From: Ditibartonella apis
Lineage (GTDB): Bacteria > Pseudomonadota > Alphaproteobacteria > Rhizobiales > Rhizobiaceae
Direction: 5' to 3'
Length of the DNA: 64,000 bases
Assembly (NCBI RefSeq): GCF_001952075.1
Contig: NZ_LXYU01000004.1
Coordinates: 186,001 to 250,000 of the forward strand
The notes under the pieces were generated by a model. That model ran no database searches. It saw nothing but the letters and a program-made list of their open reading frames with translations, and had not been told where the DNA came from. The position numbers and the translations under genes are program-made. Of the stretch, positions 49,599 through 58,293 are shown piece after piece. The number at the start of each line of letters is the position of its first letter. Positions within the stretch are counted from its first letter, which is position 1.

Positions 49599-50744
49599 AT
49601 GTTGTTAGAATTTGAAAAGAACAAAAAGAACAGTTGCAAATTGCTTGTTCGTGGAATTTTCGTTTCATTATCTACAATGATGCTCGCAGCGTGTGCCAAT
49701 CATGCGAAAGATGTTGCTAGTGCAACACCCGTAAAAACAGAGAGCGATCAGATAAAGGCGTATTCGGTTGTTCCGACTGCAAAACCGGTTGTAAATCATC
49801 ACAAAAAAAATGGCGCCTCTCGGCAGGCTAACAACGTTGAAAGCAAAAAGAACAACGAAGTTGCTTATCTCTCTCCATCCGAAAGAGCATATAAAAAAGT
49901 AGGCCGTGCATCCTGGTATGGTGCTGCCTTTAACGGCCGTTTGACTGCAAATGGCGAAATTTATGATATGCATAATCTCACCGCAGCTCACCCGACAATG
50001 CCTTTACCAAGCTATGCACGTGTCACCAATTTGGAAAACGGCTCGTCAATCATCGTTCGCGTCAACGATAGAGGGCCATTTGCCGCCGACCGAGTTATTG
50101 ACCTATCGCAACAAGCAGCAACAATGCTTGACTATAAAGATGACGGTCTAGCAGATGTTAAGGTCGAATATGTCGGTCGGGCACCAATTGAAGGGCACGA
50201 TAGCGAATTCCTTTTGGCATCTTATAAGCCCGGTAATATTACTCCCGATACACTGCTTGCAATGGCAGGCGTGAACCTGACTTCTCCGGTTCCCGAAAAT
50301 ACAATGCAGGATATGACGACGCCCAACTATTCAGGGTTGAATAATCCGGCAATGATTGGTGTAACTTATCCGAAATTGCCTGATGTTGGCCCTCTGCCTG
50401 CTTTTAAACCTGATGATTCTCAACTGTTGGCTTTTGCCGGCGAAACTTCAACCAATGGCAAGGCTGTCGTTTTCAATAGCATTTTGACGCCGTCAAACAA
50501 CGCTAATTCGTCCGACAATGCATCTCGTTCAACGAACAAAGTTTCGATTAAAACAGCAAAACCGAAATCTGCTAATGACATGAACGCTGCAGCCAGAACA
50601 GGAAATGTGGCTTCCAATTCCGCGAAAGTAATAAAAGTCCAAGGAAATCCCTCTGGAAATTTTGAACAAAAAACTGAACGGGCATTAGAAATTGCGTGGG
50701 CAACGGGTGTAAGCGAAGCTTTTAGTATTGGTAGTGAACGTTAA
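49599..50744 (+). CDS. rlpA: RlpA-family septal ring lipoprotein (lytic transglycosylase fold)
   Basis: RlpA proteins have a double-psi beta-barrel that in Pseudomonas cleaves denuded peptidoglycan glycan strands. The 381 residues start with a signal and the lipobox LAAC (MMLAACANH), predicting lipid attachment. The barrel spans about 100-195: RASWYGAAFNGRLTANGEIYDM, TAAHPTMPLPSYARVTNLENG and VRVNDRGPFAADRVIDLSQQAA, with the catalytic Asp and His positions present. The last 180 residues are low-complexity (Asn, Ser, Lys, Pro) and I see no SPOR domain, which many RlpA proteins carry. The carboxypeptidase-like gene follows after 52 bases. Confidence 0.9.
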   Translation: MLLEFEKNKKNSCKLLVRGIFVSLSTMMLAACANHAKDVASATPVKTESDQIKAYSVVPTAKPVVNHHKKNGASRQANNVESKKNNEVAYLSPSERAYKKVGRASWYGAAFNGRLTANGEIYDMHNLTAAHPTMPLPSYARVTNLENGSSIIVRVNDRGPFAADRVIDLSQQAATMLDYKDDGLADVKVEYVGRAPIEGHDSEFLLASYKPGNITPDTLLAMAGVNLTSPVPENTMQDMTTPNYSGLNNPAMIGVTYPKLPDVGPLPAFKPDDSQLLAFAGETSTNGKAVVFNSILTPSNNANSSDNASRSTNKVSIKTAKPKSANDMNAAARTGNVASNSAKVIKVQGNPSGNFEQKTERALEIAWATGVSEAFSIGSER

Positions 50745-50796
50745 GCACTTGAGTGAGCGAGTGGTTTGTGCTGAAAACAGGCCACGGAGATCAAAT

Positions 50797-51960
50797 ATGC
50801 GCTCAACCATCATTCATCTTTTGTTGTTCATTGTTTTAGGCGGTGTAACAACACAATCATTCGCCCAGAATTTTGAGGTTTCAGCTACTCAGGCCATGAT
50901 GATTGATGGTGAAACGGGTTCGATACTTTATCAGAAAAATTCGCGAACAAAGTTTGAACCGGCCTCTCTCACCAAGTTGATGACTGCAGAAGTGGTTTTT
51001 CATTTGCTCGAGAGTGGTGAGTTACATGAAGATCAACTTGTTCATATCAGTGTTAATGCATGGCGGACTGGCGGTGCACCGTCGCGGACAAATACAATGT
51101 TTGCGCCAGTAAATAGCGATATCAGTGTTCTTGATCTCTTGCGCGGCATGATTGTTGCAAACGGAAATGACGCAGCAATTGCCTTAGCTGAAGGTATTTC
51201 CGGTACTGAAGAAAAATTTGCGGATCTTATGAATGAACGCGCCAAGGAATTGGGGCTGAATTCAAGCCATTTTGTCAATGCAACCGGATTGCCGCAAAAT
51301 GGACAATACACCACCGCGAGCGATGTTATCTGTTTGTCGCGATATATCGCGACGCATTATCCGAAATATTTTAAAATTTATTCCGAACCGGAAATAACCT
51401 GGAGCAAGATTACCCAACGTAATAAAAATCCGCTTTTTGCACTGGATATCGGTGCTCAAGGTTTGGCAAATGCCTATAGCGACAGTTCAGGATTCTCGAC
51501 CTCGGCAGTTATACAGAATAACAACAGACAACTTTTTTTGGTTTTAAACGGCATTAAAAAAGAAAAGGATCGGCCGATTGAAGCAGCAAAATTATTGAAT
51601 TGGGGAATGACTGCATTCGAATTCAAACAGGTCTTTCCTAAGGGAGCTATTGTCGGTTATGCACGTGTTTTCGGGGGTATATTGCCGGTTGTTCCACTTT
51701 TTGTCAAAGAACCCGTCGACATTTTAATGAATATTGAAAAAAAGCCCGTTATTTCAGCGAAAATTATTTATCATGGTCCGTTGGATGCTCCTATATCGCC
51801 GGATGTTGAGGTCGGGAAACTTCAAATATTCGCCAATAAAACAGTTCTTCTGGAAAAGCCGGTTTTTACTGTTAACGAAGTTGCAGAGACGGGACTTGTC
51901 GGAAAAGCCAAAGATGCTTTATATGAACTTACCATAGGTTGGCTAAGAAAATATATTTGA
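50797..51960 (+). CDS. D-alanyl-D-alanine carboxypeptidase family protein (DacF-like), active-site motifs altered
   Basis: These low-mass penicillin-binding proteins trim the terminal D-Ala of peptidoglycan pentapeptides. CGGAGA 6 bases before ATG 50797 sets the start; the longer frame overlaps rlpA. The 387 residues have a signal peptide (to about SFAQ, residue 24), the SxxK motif S57-K60 (EPASLTKLMTAE), the AWRTGGAPS loop and the PBP5-type C-terminal beta domain. The SxN position reads N122-G-N124 and the KTG position reads A224-N-A226 (GLANAYSD where relatives have GLKTGFTE). Protein length and reading frame are intact. It may bind rather than cleave peptidoglycan. tmk starts 25 bases later. 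Confidence 0.88.
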   Translation: MRSTIIHLLLFIVLGGVTTQSFAQNFEVSATQAMMIDGETGSILYQKNSRTKFEPASLTKLMTAEVVFHLLESGELHEDQLVHISVNAWRTGGAPSRTNTMFAPVNSDISVLDLLRGMIVANGNDAAIALAEGISGTEEKFADLMNERAKELGLNSSHFVNATGLPQNGQYTTASDVICLSRYIATHYPKYFKIYSEPEITWSKITQRNKNPLFALDIGAQGLANAYSDSSGFSTSAVIQNNNRQLFLVLNGIKKEKDRPIEAAKLLNWGMTAFEFKQVFPKGAIVGYARVFGGILPVVPLFVKEPVDILMNIEKKPVISAKIIYHGPLDAPISPDVEVGKLQIFANKTVLLEKPVFTVNEVAETGLVGKAKDALYELTIGWLRKYI

Positions 51961-51985
51961 TCTTTTAGAAAATATTCGGGATTGT

Positions 51986-52660
51986 GTGGTGAGTGGTTAT
52001 TTTTTCACATTCGAGGGCGGAGAAGGGGCTGGAAAATCCACTCAAATCAGGATTGTCGGTGACTTTCTGAAAACACAAGGTTATGAGGTGGTTGTTACTC
52101 GGGAGCCTGGTGGCACTGCCGGTAGCGAAGCAATAAGATATGTTTTGCTTTCAGGCAATGCCCAATGCGCGGGCAAGCGGTTTGAGGCTGCACTTTTTGC
52201 AGCCGCGCGTGTTGACCATATCAATGAAATCATAGCACCGGCTTTAAAGCAGGGAAAAATTGTCTTGTGCGATCGTTTTATTGATTCGACCCGCGTATAT
52301 CAGGGCGACGGCGAGAAAGATGAACGTGGTTATCTGACTATACTCGAAAAATTGGCGACTATCGGTCACACACCGGACATCACATTCATATTGGATATAC
52401 CTGCAAAAGTCGGAATGGAAAGAGCAAATAAACGTCGGAACGACCGGTTAACAGTCGATCGGTTCGAAAAAGATAATCTAACCATTCAGGAAGCACGAAG
52501 GCAGGCATTTCTGGAAATTGCACGGTCCGAGCCGGAACGCTGTCGAATTATTGATGCTAGCCGCAATATTGATGAAATTGCCAAGGATATTGAAAATATC
52601 ACTTTGCGCTTTTTAATCGGGAAAAAAGATGCAGGAACTGGAAACGCCAAAACAGTATGA
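51986..52660 (+). CDS. tmk: dTMP kinase
   Basis: Tmk phosphorylates dTMP to dTDP for DNA synthesis. The 224 residues have the P-loop EGGEGAGKST (10-19), TREPGGTAGSEAIR, the DRFIDSTRVYQG segment with the DRx motif and a LID region RANKRRNDR. Translation starts at a GTG at 51986 or the adjacent GTG at 51989. The last 32 bases overlap holB, a linkage common in bacteria. It probably shares a transcript with the upstream carboxypeptidase-like gene. Confidence 0.95.
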   Translation: MVSGYFFTFEGGEGAGKSTQIRIVGDFLKTQGYEVVVTREPGGTAGSEAIRYVLLSGNAQCAGKRFEAALFAAARVDHINEIIAPALKQGKIVLCDRFIDSTRVYQGDGEKDERGYLTILEKLATIGHTPDITFILDIPAKVGMERANKRRNDRLTVDRFEKDNLTIQEARRQAFLEIARSEPERCRIIDASRNIDEIAKDIENITLRFLIGKKDAGTGNAKTV

Positions 52661-53672
52661 TGACATTGATGGCGTTATTCGTCCTTCACAAAATACACAT
52701 ATCTTTGGACATAACGATGTAATCGAAGCTCTTGGCCGCATGCGCAAAGAAGGGCGGTTGCATCATGCCTTGTTGTTTGAAGGGCCACTTGGCATCGGAA
52801 AGGCCACATTGGCCTACCATCTCGCATGGAATATTTTGTCAAAAAGCTCGGGAGATCTTGCCGCTCCCGAAGAAACGTCCCCCGTATGGCGTCAAATTGC
52901 GCAAGGCAGTCATCCTTCTGTCACACATATTTCCAGACGATATGACAGCAAAACAGAACGCTTCAATACCGGTATAACGGTTGATGATATAAGAGAAATC
53001 AACCGCTTTCTGGCTCAGACGTCCTATAATGGCGGTTGGCGGGTCGTGATTATTGATACGGCAGACGACATGAATAGGGCGGCAGCAAACGGCGTTTTGA
53101 AAACGCTTGAAGAACCACCCGAAAAAACACTTTTTATCCTTATATCGAATTCGTCAGGCCGGCTACTACCAACAATTCGTTCGCGCTGTCACTTGATCAA
53201 ATTCCGACCACTTGATTACGATAATATGGGAAAAGCGCTGCACCTCGTTTTGGCAAACCGGTTGCCACCAGCTGCCGAATTGGACGCAATCATTGCCGAA
53301 TCCGAAGGAAGTGTCAGAAAAGCGGCACTTTTGATATGTTATGGTGGAATGGAAATTATCCGTGTTCAACGAGAAATATTGAACCAACCGATCTTTGATG
53401 TTGTCAAAGCACAGACAATTGCGCAAGCTTTATCGGGGCGCGATGCCGTTATTCAATTTCACCAGTTTTGCGACAATTTGCTTTCTATTATATCATCAAA
53501 AGCGATGAAGGCAGGCCTTAGTGGCAATTCGTTGCTAAGTAACCGTTATGCCGACGCGTGGAAGAATATTGCCGACGAGATTGCAAAAACAGAAGCATTT
53601 AATCTGGATAAAAAGCAATTTGTGATTAATGTTCTTTATAAACTCCATAAATTGATGATCTCAGACGCCTGA
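52629..53672 (+). CDS. holB: DNA polymerase III subunit delta'
   Basis: Delta' is the stator subunit of the sliding-clamp loader. The 347-residue AAA+ protein has HNDVIEALGRMRKEGRLHHALLFEGPLGIGKATLA with a P-loop at about 52-60, TVDDIREINRFL, VVIIDTADDMNRAAANGVLKTLEEPP and the sensor-1 region ILISNSSGRLLPTIRSRCHLIKF with the SRC motif. It overlaps tmk by 32 bases and is followed by metG 81 bases later. Length and order are typical. Confidence 0.95.
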   Translation: MQELETPKQYDDIDGVIRPSQNTHIFGHNDVIEALGRMRKEGRLHHALLFEGPLGIGKATLAYHLAWNILSKSSGDLAAPEETSPVWRQIAQGSHPSVTHISRRYDSKTERFNTGITVDDIREINRFLAQTSYNGGWRVVIIDTADDMNRAAANGVLKTLEEPPEKTLFILISNSSGRLLPTIRSRCHLIKFRPLDYDNMGKALHLVLANRLPPAAELDAIIAESEGSVRKAALLICYGGMEIIRVQREILNQPIFDVVKAQTIAQALSGRDAVIQFHQFCDNLLSIISSKAMKAGLSGNSLLSNRYADAWKNIADEIAKTEAFNLDKKQFVINVLYKLHKLMISDA

Positions 53673-53753
53673 ATATTTGGTTTTTCCGTGACAAGCGCTT
53701 CAACTATCGCTATGTCAGATTAAAAAGCTGATATTGATATAGTTGGATATCCT

Positions 53754-55301
53754 ATGCGTGAAAAATTTTATATAACGACACCAATTTTTTATCCGAATGG
53801 CAATCCTCATATAGGCCATGCCTATAATGCTATTGCCACCGATGCTATGGCGCGTTTTCAACGTGCAAATGATAAAGATGTGTTTTTTCTTTCCGGCACT
53901 GACGAGCATGGGCTTAAAATGCAGCAGACGGCGGAAAAACTGGGGTTGACGCCACTTGAGCTCGCCGATCGCAACAGTGCAGTATTTCAAAAAATGCTGA
54001 AGACACTGAACGTCTCGAACGATGACTTTATCCGCACGACAGAAAAGCGCCATTATGATGCCTGTCAGGCCATATGGAAAATGATGGAAGATAACGGAGA
54101 CATATATCTCGACCGTTATTCTGGCTGGTATTCCGTCCGTCAGGAAGCCTATTATGATGAAAGTGACACCGAAGTCGGAGAAGATGGAGTCCGGAGGGAA
54201 AAAGAAGTTGGTTCACCGGTAGAATGGAATGAAGAAGAAAGCTACTTTTTCCGCCTGTCGAAATATGAAGATCGTCTGTTGGAATTTTATGAAAAAAATC
54301 CCGACTTCATTGGTCCGAACGAGCGCCGTAACGAGATTATCAGTTTTGTGAAATCCGGTCTTAAAGACCTTTCTATATCACGAACAACCTTCAATTGGGG
54401 AATACCGGTACCAGGTAACCCAAAACACGTCATGTATGTCTGGGTGGATGCATTAACCAATTATCTCACAGCTACCGGCTTTCCAAAGAAAAACACGCCA
54501 AGGTCGGACTTTTGGCCTGCAAATGTCCACATCATCGGTAAAGACATTATTCGCTTCCATGCGATCTATTGGCCGGCGTTTTTAATGTCGGCGGGCATCG
54601 AATTACCAAAGCGCGTTTTTGCACACGGTTTTTTATTGAACCGTGGAGAAAAAATGTCGAAATCGGTCGGAAATGTCATTGATCCGTTCAAAATGGTCGA
54701 GCATTACGGCCTTGATCAGGTGCGTTATTTCTTTTTGCGGGAAGTCCCTTTCGGTCAGGATGGAAGCTATAGTCACGATGCTATTGTCAATCGGACGAAC
54801 GCTGATCTTGCCAATGATCTTGGTAATCTCGCGCAACGATCGCTTTCGATGATTATGAAAAACTGTAACGGGCTTGTGCCAAAGCCCGGCAAGTTTCTTG
54901 AACAGGACAGCGAGCTTTTGGAAAAATGCAAAAATGCGCTCCAAACGGCCCGTGAGACGATGGAAAAACAAGCGCCCCATTTGGCGTTAACTGCCATTTT
55001 TGCAGTCATTTCGGATGCGAATCGTTATTTTGCTGCCGAAGAACCATGGACGCTGAAAAAAACCGATTTCGAGCGCTTCTCAACCGTTCTGTACGTAACA
55101 GTTGAAATACTGAGAGAGGTTGGCATTCTGCTTTGTCCCTTCATTCCGCAATCGGCTTCAAAACTTCTTGATTTGTTGGCGATTGATCAAAACGAACGTA
55201 TGCTTGATGATATCGTTAACCGGAAAATTGTTCCGGAAACGAAATTGCTAGCGCCAGAGCCGGTTTTTCCGCGTTACGTCCCAACAGAAGACGAAGATTG
55301 A
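53754..55301 (+). CDS. metG: Methionyl-tRNA synthetase
   Basis: MetG charges initiator and elongator tRNA-Met. The 515 residues begin with [20 protein letters not shown], whose HIGH box is at 19-22, and carry [10 protein letters not shown] near 298-306. The Rossmann core has [14 protein letters not shown] and the anticodon-binding helical domain ends the protein. It lacks the C-terminal EMAP/Trbp111-like dimerisation domain of E. coli MetG and has the reduced connective peptide usual for alphaproteobacteria. tatD overlaps or follows within 2 bases. Confidence 0.97.
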   Translation: MREKFYITTPIFYPNGNPHIGHAYNAIATDAMARFQRANDKDVFFLSGTDEHGLKMQQTAEKLGLTPLELADRNSAVFQKMLKTLNVSNDDFIRTTEKRHYDACQAIWKMMEDNGDIYLDRYSGWYSVRQEAYYDESDTEVGEDGVRREKEVGSPVEWNEEESYFFRLSKYEDRLLEFYEKNPDFIGPNERRNEIISFVKSGLKDLSISRTTFNWGIPVPGNPKHVMYVWVDALTNYLTATGFPKKNTPRSDFWPANVHIIGKDIIRFHAIYWPAFLMSAGIELPKRVFAHGFLLNRGEKMSKSVGNVIDPFKMVEHYGLDQVRYFFLREVPFGQDGSYSHDAIVNRTNADLANDLGNLAQRSLSMIMKNCNGLVPKPGKFLEQDSELLEKCKNALQTARETMEKQAPHLALTAIFAVISDANRYFAAEEPWTLKKTDFERFSTVLYVTVEILREVGILLCPFIPQSASKLLDLLAIDQNERMLDDIVNRKIVPETKLLAPEPVFPRYVPTEDED

Positions 55302-55303
55302 CT

Positions 55304-56077
55304 ATGCTTGTTGATACACATTGCCATCTGGATTTCGAAACGTTAAGCAACGAGCTCGATGATGTCGTCGATCGTGCTCATAATGCCGGTGTGACGCGTA
55401 TGGTCACGATTTCGACGCTTGTTCGCGATATGAAAAAGCTGTTGGATATCACAGAACGGTTCGAGGATGTATATTGCTCCGTTGGCACCCATCCGAGTTC
55501 TTCTCATGAAGAAAACGATACAACCGCCGAGAAACTTCTGGGATTTGCAAAAAATCCCAAAGTTGTAGCAATAGGTGAGGTGGGACTAGACTACCACTAT
55601 GATGATGCTACGCCAACAGAGCAGAAACGTAATTTCCGTGAGCATATTGTTGCTGCCCGAGAAAGTCAGTTGCCGCTTGTTATCCATACCCGCGATGCCG
55701 ACAATGACACGCGTGACATTCTGGTTGAAGAAACAAAAAAGGGAAAGTTTCCTTTTATTCTTCATAGCTTCTCTTCCGGAGAAGAGTTGGCAAAAACTGC
55801 GCTGGAACTTGGAGGATATATTTCATTTTCGGGCATATTGACATTCAAAAATGCGGAAAATGTTCGCCAAATTGCAAAAACAGTGCCAATCGACAGAGTG
55901 TTGGTTGAAACAGATTCGCCTTATCTTACTCCTGTGCCGTTTCGTGGAAAGACAAATGAACCTTCCTTTGTCAAACAGACTGCGTTAATATTGGCCGAAG
56001 TGCTTGGCGTTCCATTTGATGAATTAGCCAAACACACAACGGAGAATGCTTTTCGTGTTTTCTCCAAGATGAAATAG
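55304..56077 (+). CDS. TatD-family metal-dependent hydrolase (deoxyribonuclease)
   Basis: TatD proteins are TIM-barrel metalloenzymes with 3'-5' DNase activity in several species. The 257 residues start MLVDTHCHLDF (metal His pair). Other ligands are in VAIGEVGLDYHY (Glu), LPLVIHTRDAD (His), FILHSFSS (His) and LVETDSPYLTP (Asp). A TTG at 55298 overlapping metG is a possible alternative start. The order metG-tatD-MBL hydrolase is common in Rhizobiales. Confidence 0.94.
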   Translation: MLVDTHCHLDFETLSNELDDVVDRAHNAGVTRMVTISTLVRDMKKLLDITERFEDVYCSVGTHPSSSHEENDTTAEKLLGFAKNPKVVAIGEVGLDYHYDDATPTEQKRNFREHIVAARESQLPLVIHTRDADNDTRDILVEETKKGKFPFILHSFSSGEELAKTALELGGYISFSGILTFKNAENVRQIAKTVPIDRVLVETDSPYLTPVPFRGKTNEPSFVKQTALILAEVLGVPFDELAKHTTENAFRVFSKMK

Positions 56078-56087
56078 GACAAGATTT

Positions 56088-56900
56088 ATGCATGATCGCT
56101 ACAAGTTTACAATACTTGGTTGCGGCTCCTCGCCGGGCGTTCCCCGGGCTAATGGTGATTGGGGGGCATGCAACCCCGATAATCCAAAAAATTATCGTTA
56201 TCGCGCGTCTATATTGATTGAACGTATCAAAGAAAATGGTGAGCGTACAACTGTCGTCGTCGACACAGGTCCGGACTTTCGTTCGCAAATGGTCGACCAT
56301 AATGTTCATGAAATAACATCTGTCGTCTATACTCATCCACATGCAGATCACATCCACGGAATTGATGATCTGAGAACTTACGCAATAAGCCAGCATCACC
56401 TTATGAATGTTTATGCCGATGACGAGACATATCAGAGGTTATATGAGGCATTCGGTTATTGTTTCAAAACGCCGGAAGGTTCGAATTACCCTCCAATACT
56501 GAATCGGGAAAAAATTATCCCTTACGAGAAATTTACAATAGACGGAAAGGGCGGATCAATTACACTTATGCCTGTTTTACAGATCCACGGGGATATCCAC
56601 TCTCTCGGTTTCAGACTGGATAATGTCGCCTATTGCACCGATGTAAACGAATTTCCTGAAAAAACGCCACAATACCTCGAAAACCTTGATGTCCTCATTA
56701 TTGGTGCGCTGCAATATCGTCCTCATCCGAGTCATTTTTCCGTCGATCAAGCCGTCGAATGGGGTCGAAAACTCAATGCAAAGCGGATTATTTTGACTCA
56801 TATGCATATTGCTTTGGATTATGATGAAGTGATGAAATACACGCCTGACAATGTCGAACCGGCCTACCAAGGCTTAACTTTCGAGGTCGACGCAAAATAG
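56088..56900 (+). CDS. MBL-fold metallohydrolase, PhnP-like
   Basis: The 270-residue metallo-beta-lactamase-fold protein has TILGCGSSPGVPR at the start, TVVVDTGPDFRSQM, the metal motif THPHADHIHGIDDLR (HxHxDH), a later metal region LQIHGDIHSLGFR, YCTDVNEFPE and LTHMHIALDY. The start resembles PhnP and related cyclic phosphodiesterases, but no phosphonate genes are nearby, so the substrate is unknown. It lies 10 bases after tatD in the tmk-holB-metG-tatD run. Confidence 0.9.
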   Translation: MHDRYKFTILGCGSSPGVPRANGDWGACNPDNPKNYRYRASILIERIKENGERTTVVVDTGPDFRSQMVDHNVHEITSVVYTHPHADHIHGIDDLRTYAISQHHLMNVYADDETYQRLYEAFGYCFKTPEGSNYPPILNREKIIPYEKFTIDGKGGSITLMPVLQIHGDIHSLGFRLDNVAYCTDVNEFPEKTPQYLENLDVLIIGALQYRPHPSHFSVDQAVEWGRKLNAKRIILTHMHIALDYDEVMKYTPDNVEPAYQGLTFEVDAK

Positions 56901-57171
56901 GCGATTGATTAAAAATGCCGGCACTGCAACCTTGATTGGAAAGCAGCCTAATGTCGGCATTCCATTTGTTGGTCGTCCTAACATATTCCGATTTTGCAGT
57001 ATGAAAACTTTTCTATTCGGATAACGAGCCAAACAGTCTTGAGGACCGATTAATAATCGCTGTCAATCAACGGTTTTGATCTTGTTTTGATTATCAATTT
57101 TTTCTCCAAGAAAATCGGTAATTAAAAAAACGGAAGAATTCTTCGGAAAAATCCGAAGCTCATATTTTACC

Positions 57172-57399
57172 TCATTTCCGTACATTTAAAAACAGTTGTA
57201 TTTGATGAACGATCATGTCGGTAAACGAAGTTGGATAGCAAATACAATTGCTATAAGCTTCAATTCCATACGAAAATTCGCTCACTTGATATGCCGGAAA
57301 TTCTAATATTTCTGCAGCTATAATAGGGACAGATGTCACCGGCAAAATTCCGCATACATGTGGACAATCAGCATAACCCTTAAACGAGCAAACCGACAT
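57172..57399 (-). CDS. Uncertain small ORF, possibly a DUF2946-like remnant
   Basis: The 75-residue frame starts with MSVCSFKGYADCPHVCGILPVTSVPIIAAEI split by a CPxxC motif, followed by aromatic and hydrophobic stretches and ending LFLNVRK. The Cys pair followed by a Pro/hydrophobic run resembles the C-terminal half of DUF2946-type periplasmic proteins, but the signal peptide half is missing and a stop lies directly upstream of the start. No ribosome site is visible. It may be a truncated remnant or not a gene. Confidence 0.3.
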   Translation of the reverse strand: MSVCSFKGYADCPHVCGILPVTSVPIIAAEILEFPAYQVSEFSYGIEAYSNCICYPTSFTDMIVHQIQLFLNVRK

Positions 57400-57466
57400 C
57401 GAACACTATTCGTATATTTTCGGTAATTTTTTAAGATTGCAAACTTGAGAATTTTTATATAGTTTA

Positions 57467-57489
57467 CGCCCTAAAATAAATTGAGGGCG
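57467..57489 (+). promoter_or_regulatory. Inverted repeat covering the ribosome site of the iron operon's first gene
   Basis: CGCCCT (57467-57472) and AGGGCG (57484-57489) are perfect complements separated by 11 bases. The right arm contains the Shine-Dalgarno sequence GAGGG, 4-5 bases before the ATG at 57492. If the left arm is transcribed the stem would hide the ribosome site; alternatively it is a DNA operator. Confidence 0.5.
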
Positions 57490-57491
57490 AT

Positions 57492-58292
57492 ATGAAACTG
57501 GAGTTGAACAACGTTAAAGCCGGATATGGCAAGTTAACAATCTTGCATGATATTTCCGTCGATTTCGTGCCTGGTGAAGTGACAGCTCTTATAGGTCAAA
57601 ATGGTTGCGGTAAATCAACGTTGCTCAAGGCAATAATGGGGTTTCTGGATCTTCAGGGCGGCACGATTACTTTGGATGGCCGCGATATCAGAAGCTTTCA
57701 TCGCAAAAACCTCGCACAGCTTATTTCTTATCTTCCTCAAGAGAGTTTTTGTCCGGATTATCTGACATTGGGGCAACTTATAGAGCTTTCCTCTTATGCA
57801 CGACATTCATTATTTTCTGGCCCGTCTGCCAAAGATCGTCAATATTTTAATGAGGTTCTTGAAATTGTCGGGCTCGCGGATAAGGCACATTTGCCTGTTA
57901 ATTCTCTTTCCGGCGGCCAAAAGCAACGAGCATGGCTTGCGTTAGTCCTGGCACAAAAAACCGATATGATATTGCTTGATGAACCGGTCAATCATCTTGA
58001 TGTGAAATATCAATACGCCATTTTAAAGCTTGTTCGTGAATTAAGTTGCGAACTGAAAAAAACAATCATCGTTGTTTTGCACGACATCAACCTCGCCACC
58101 TATTTTGCCGATTATGTTGTTATGGTGAAAGCAGGCAATATCCATGCCAATGGGCGAACTCAAGACGTAATAACCGAGGAAAATCTACAGCAGGTTTTTG
58201 GAATTCCAGCCGAATTATTCCAGCACAACGGGCATCTCATTTGTCAGCCTTATCCCGACGTAGCCCGATCTGTTCGTTATATGGACGAATAA
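57492..58292 (+). CDS. Iron-complex ABC transporter ATP-binding protein (FecE/FhuC family)
   Basis: This subunit hydrolyses ATP to drive import of a ferric complex across the inner membrane. In 266 residues the Walker A GQNGCGKSTLLKA is at about 35-47, the Q-loop region is ISYLPQES, the signature LSGGQKQRAWLALVLAQ lies near 138-154, Walker B is MILLDEPVNHLDVKYQ and the switch His is in VVLHDINLA. The LDVKYQ extension is typical of the siderophore/haem/B12 importer class. It is the first gene of a five-gene operon; the permease starts 1 base after its stop. Confidence 0.94.
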   Translation: MKLELNNVKAGYGKLTILHDISVDFVPGEVTALIGQNGCGKSTLLKAIMGFLDLQGGTITLDGRDIRSFHRKNLAQLISYLPQESFCPDYLTLGQLIELSSYARHSLFSGPSAKDRQYFNEVLEIVGLADKAHLPVNSLSGGQKQRAWLALVLAQKTDMILLDEPVNHLDVKYQYAILKLVRELSCELKKTIIVVLHDINLATYFADYVVMVKAGNIHANGRTQDVITEENLQQVFGIPAELFQHNGHLICQPYPDVARSVRYMDE

Positions 58293-58293
58293 A

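Larger units (their letters stand above)
56901..57491. other. Intergenic region upstream of the iron uptake operon
   Basis: About 590 bases. A two-part inverted repeat near 56914-56961 (AATGCCGGCA with TGTCGGCATT, plus inner CTGC/GCAG) may be a weak terminator or RNA structure for the preceding operon; no T-run follows. A 75-codon minus-strand frame is listed separately. The iron-operon promoter should lie near 57,430-57,465; TTGCAA (57437-57442) and TATAGT (57458-57463) are a possible but imperfect pair. Confidence 0.5.
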
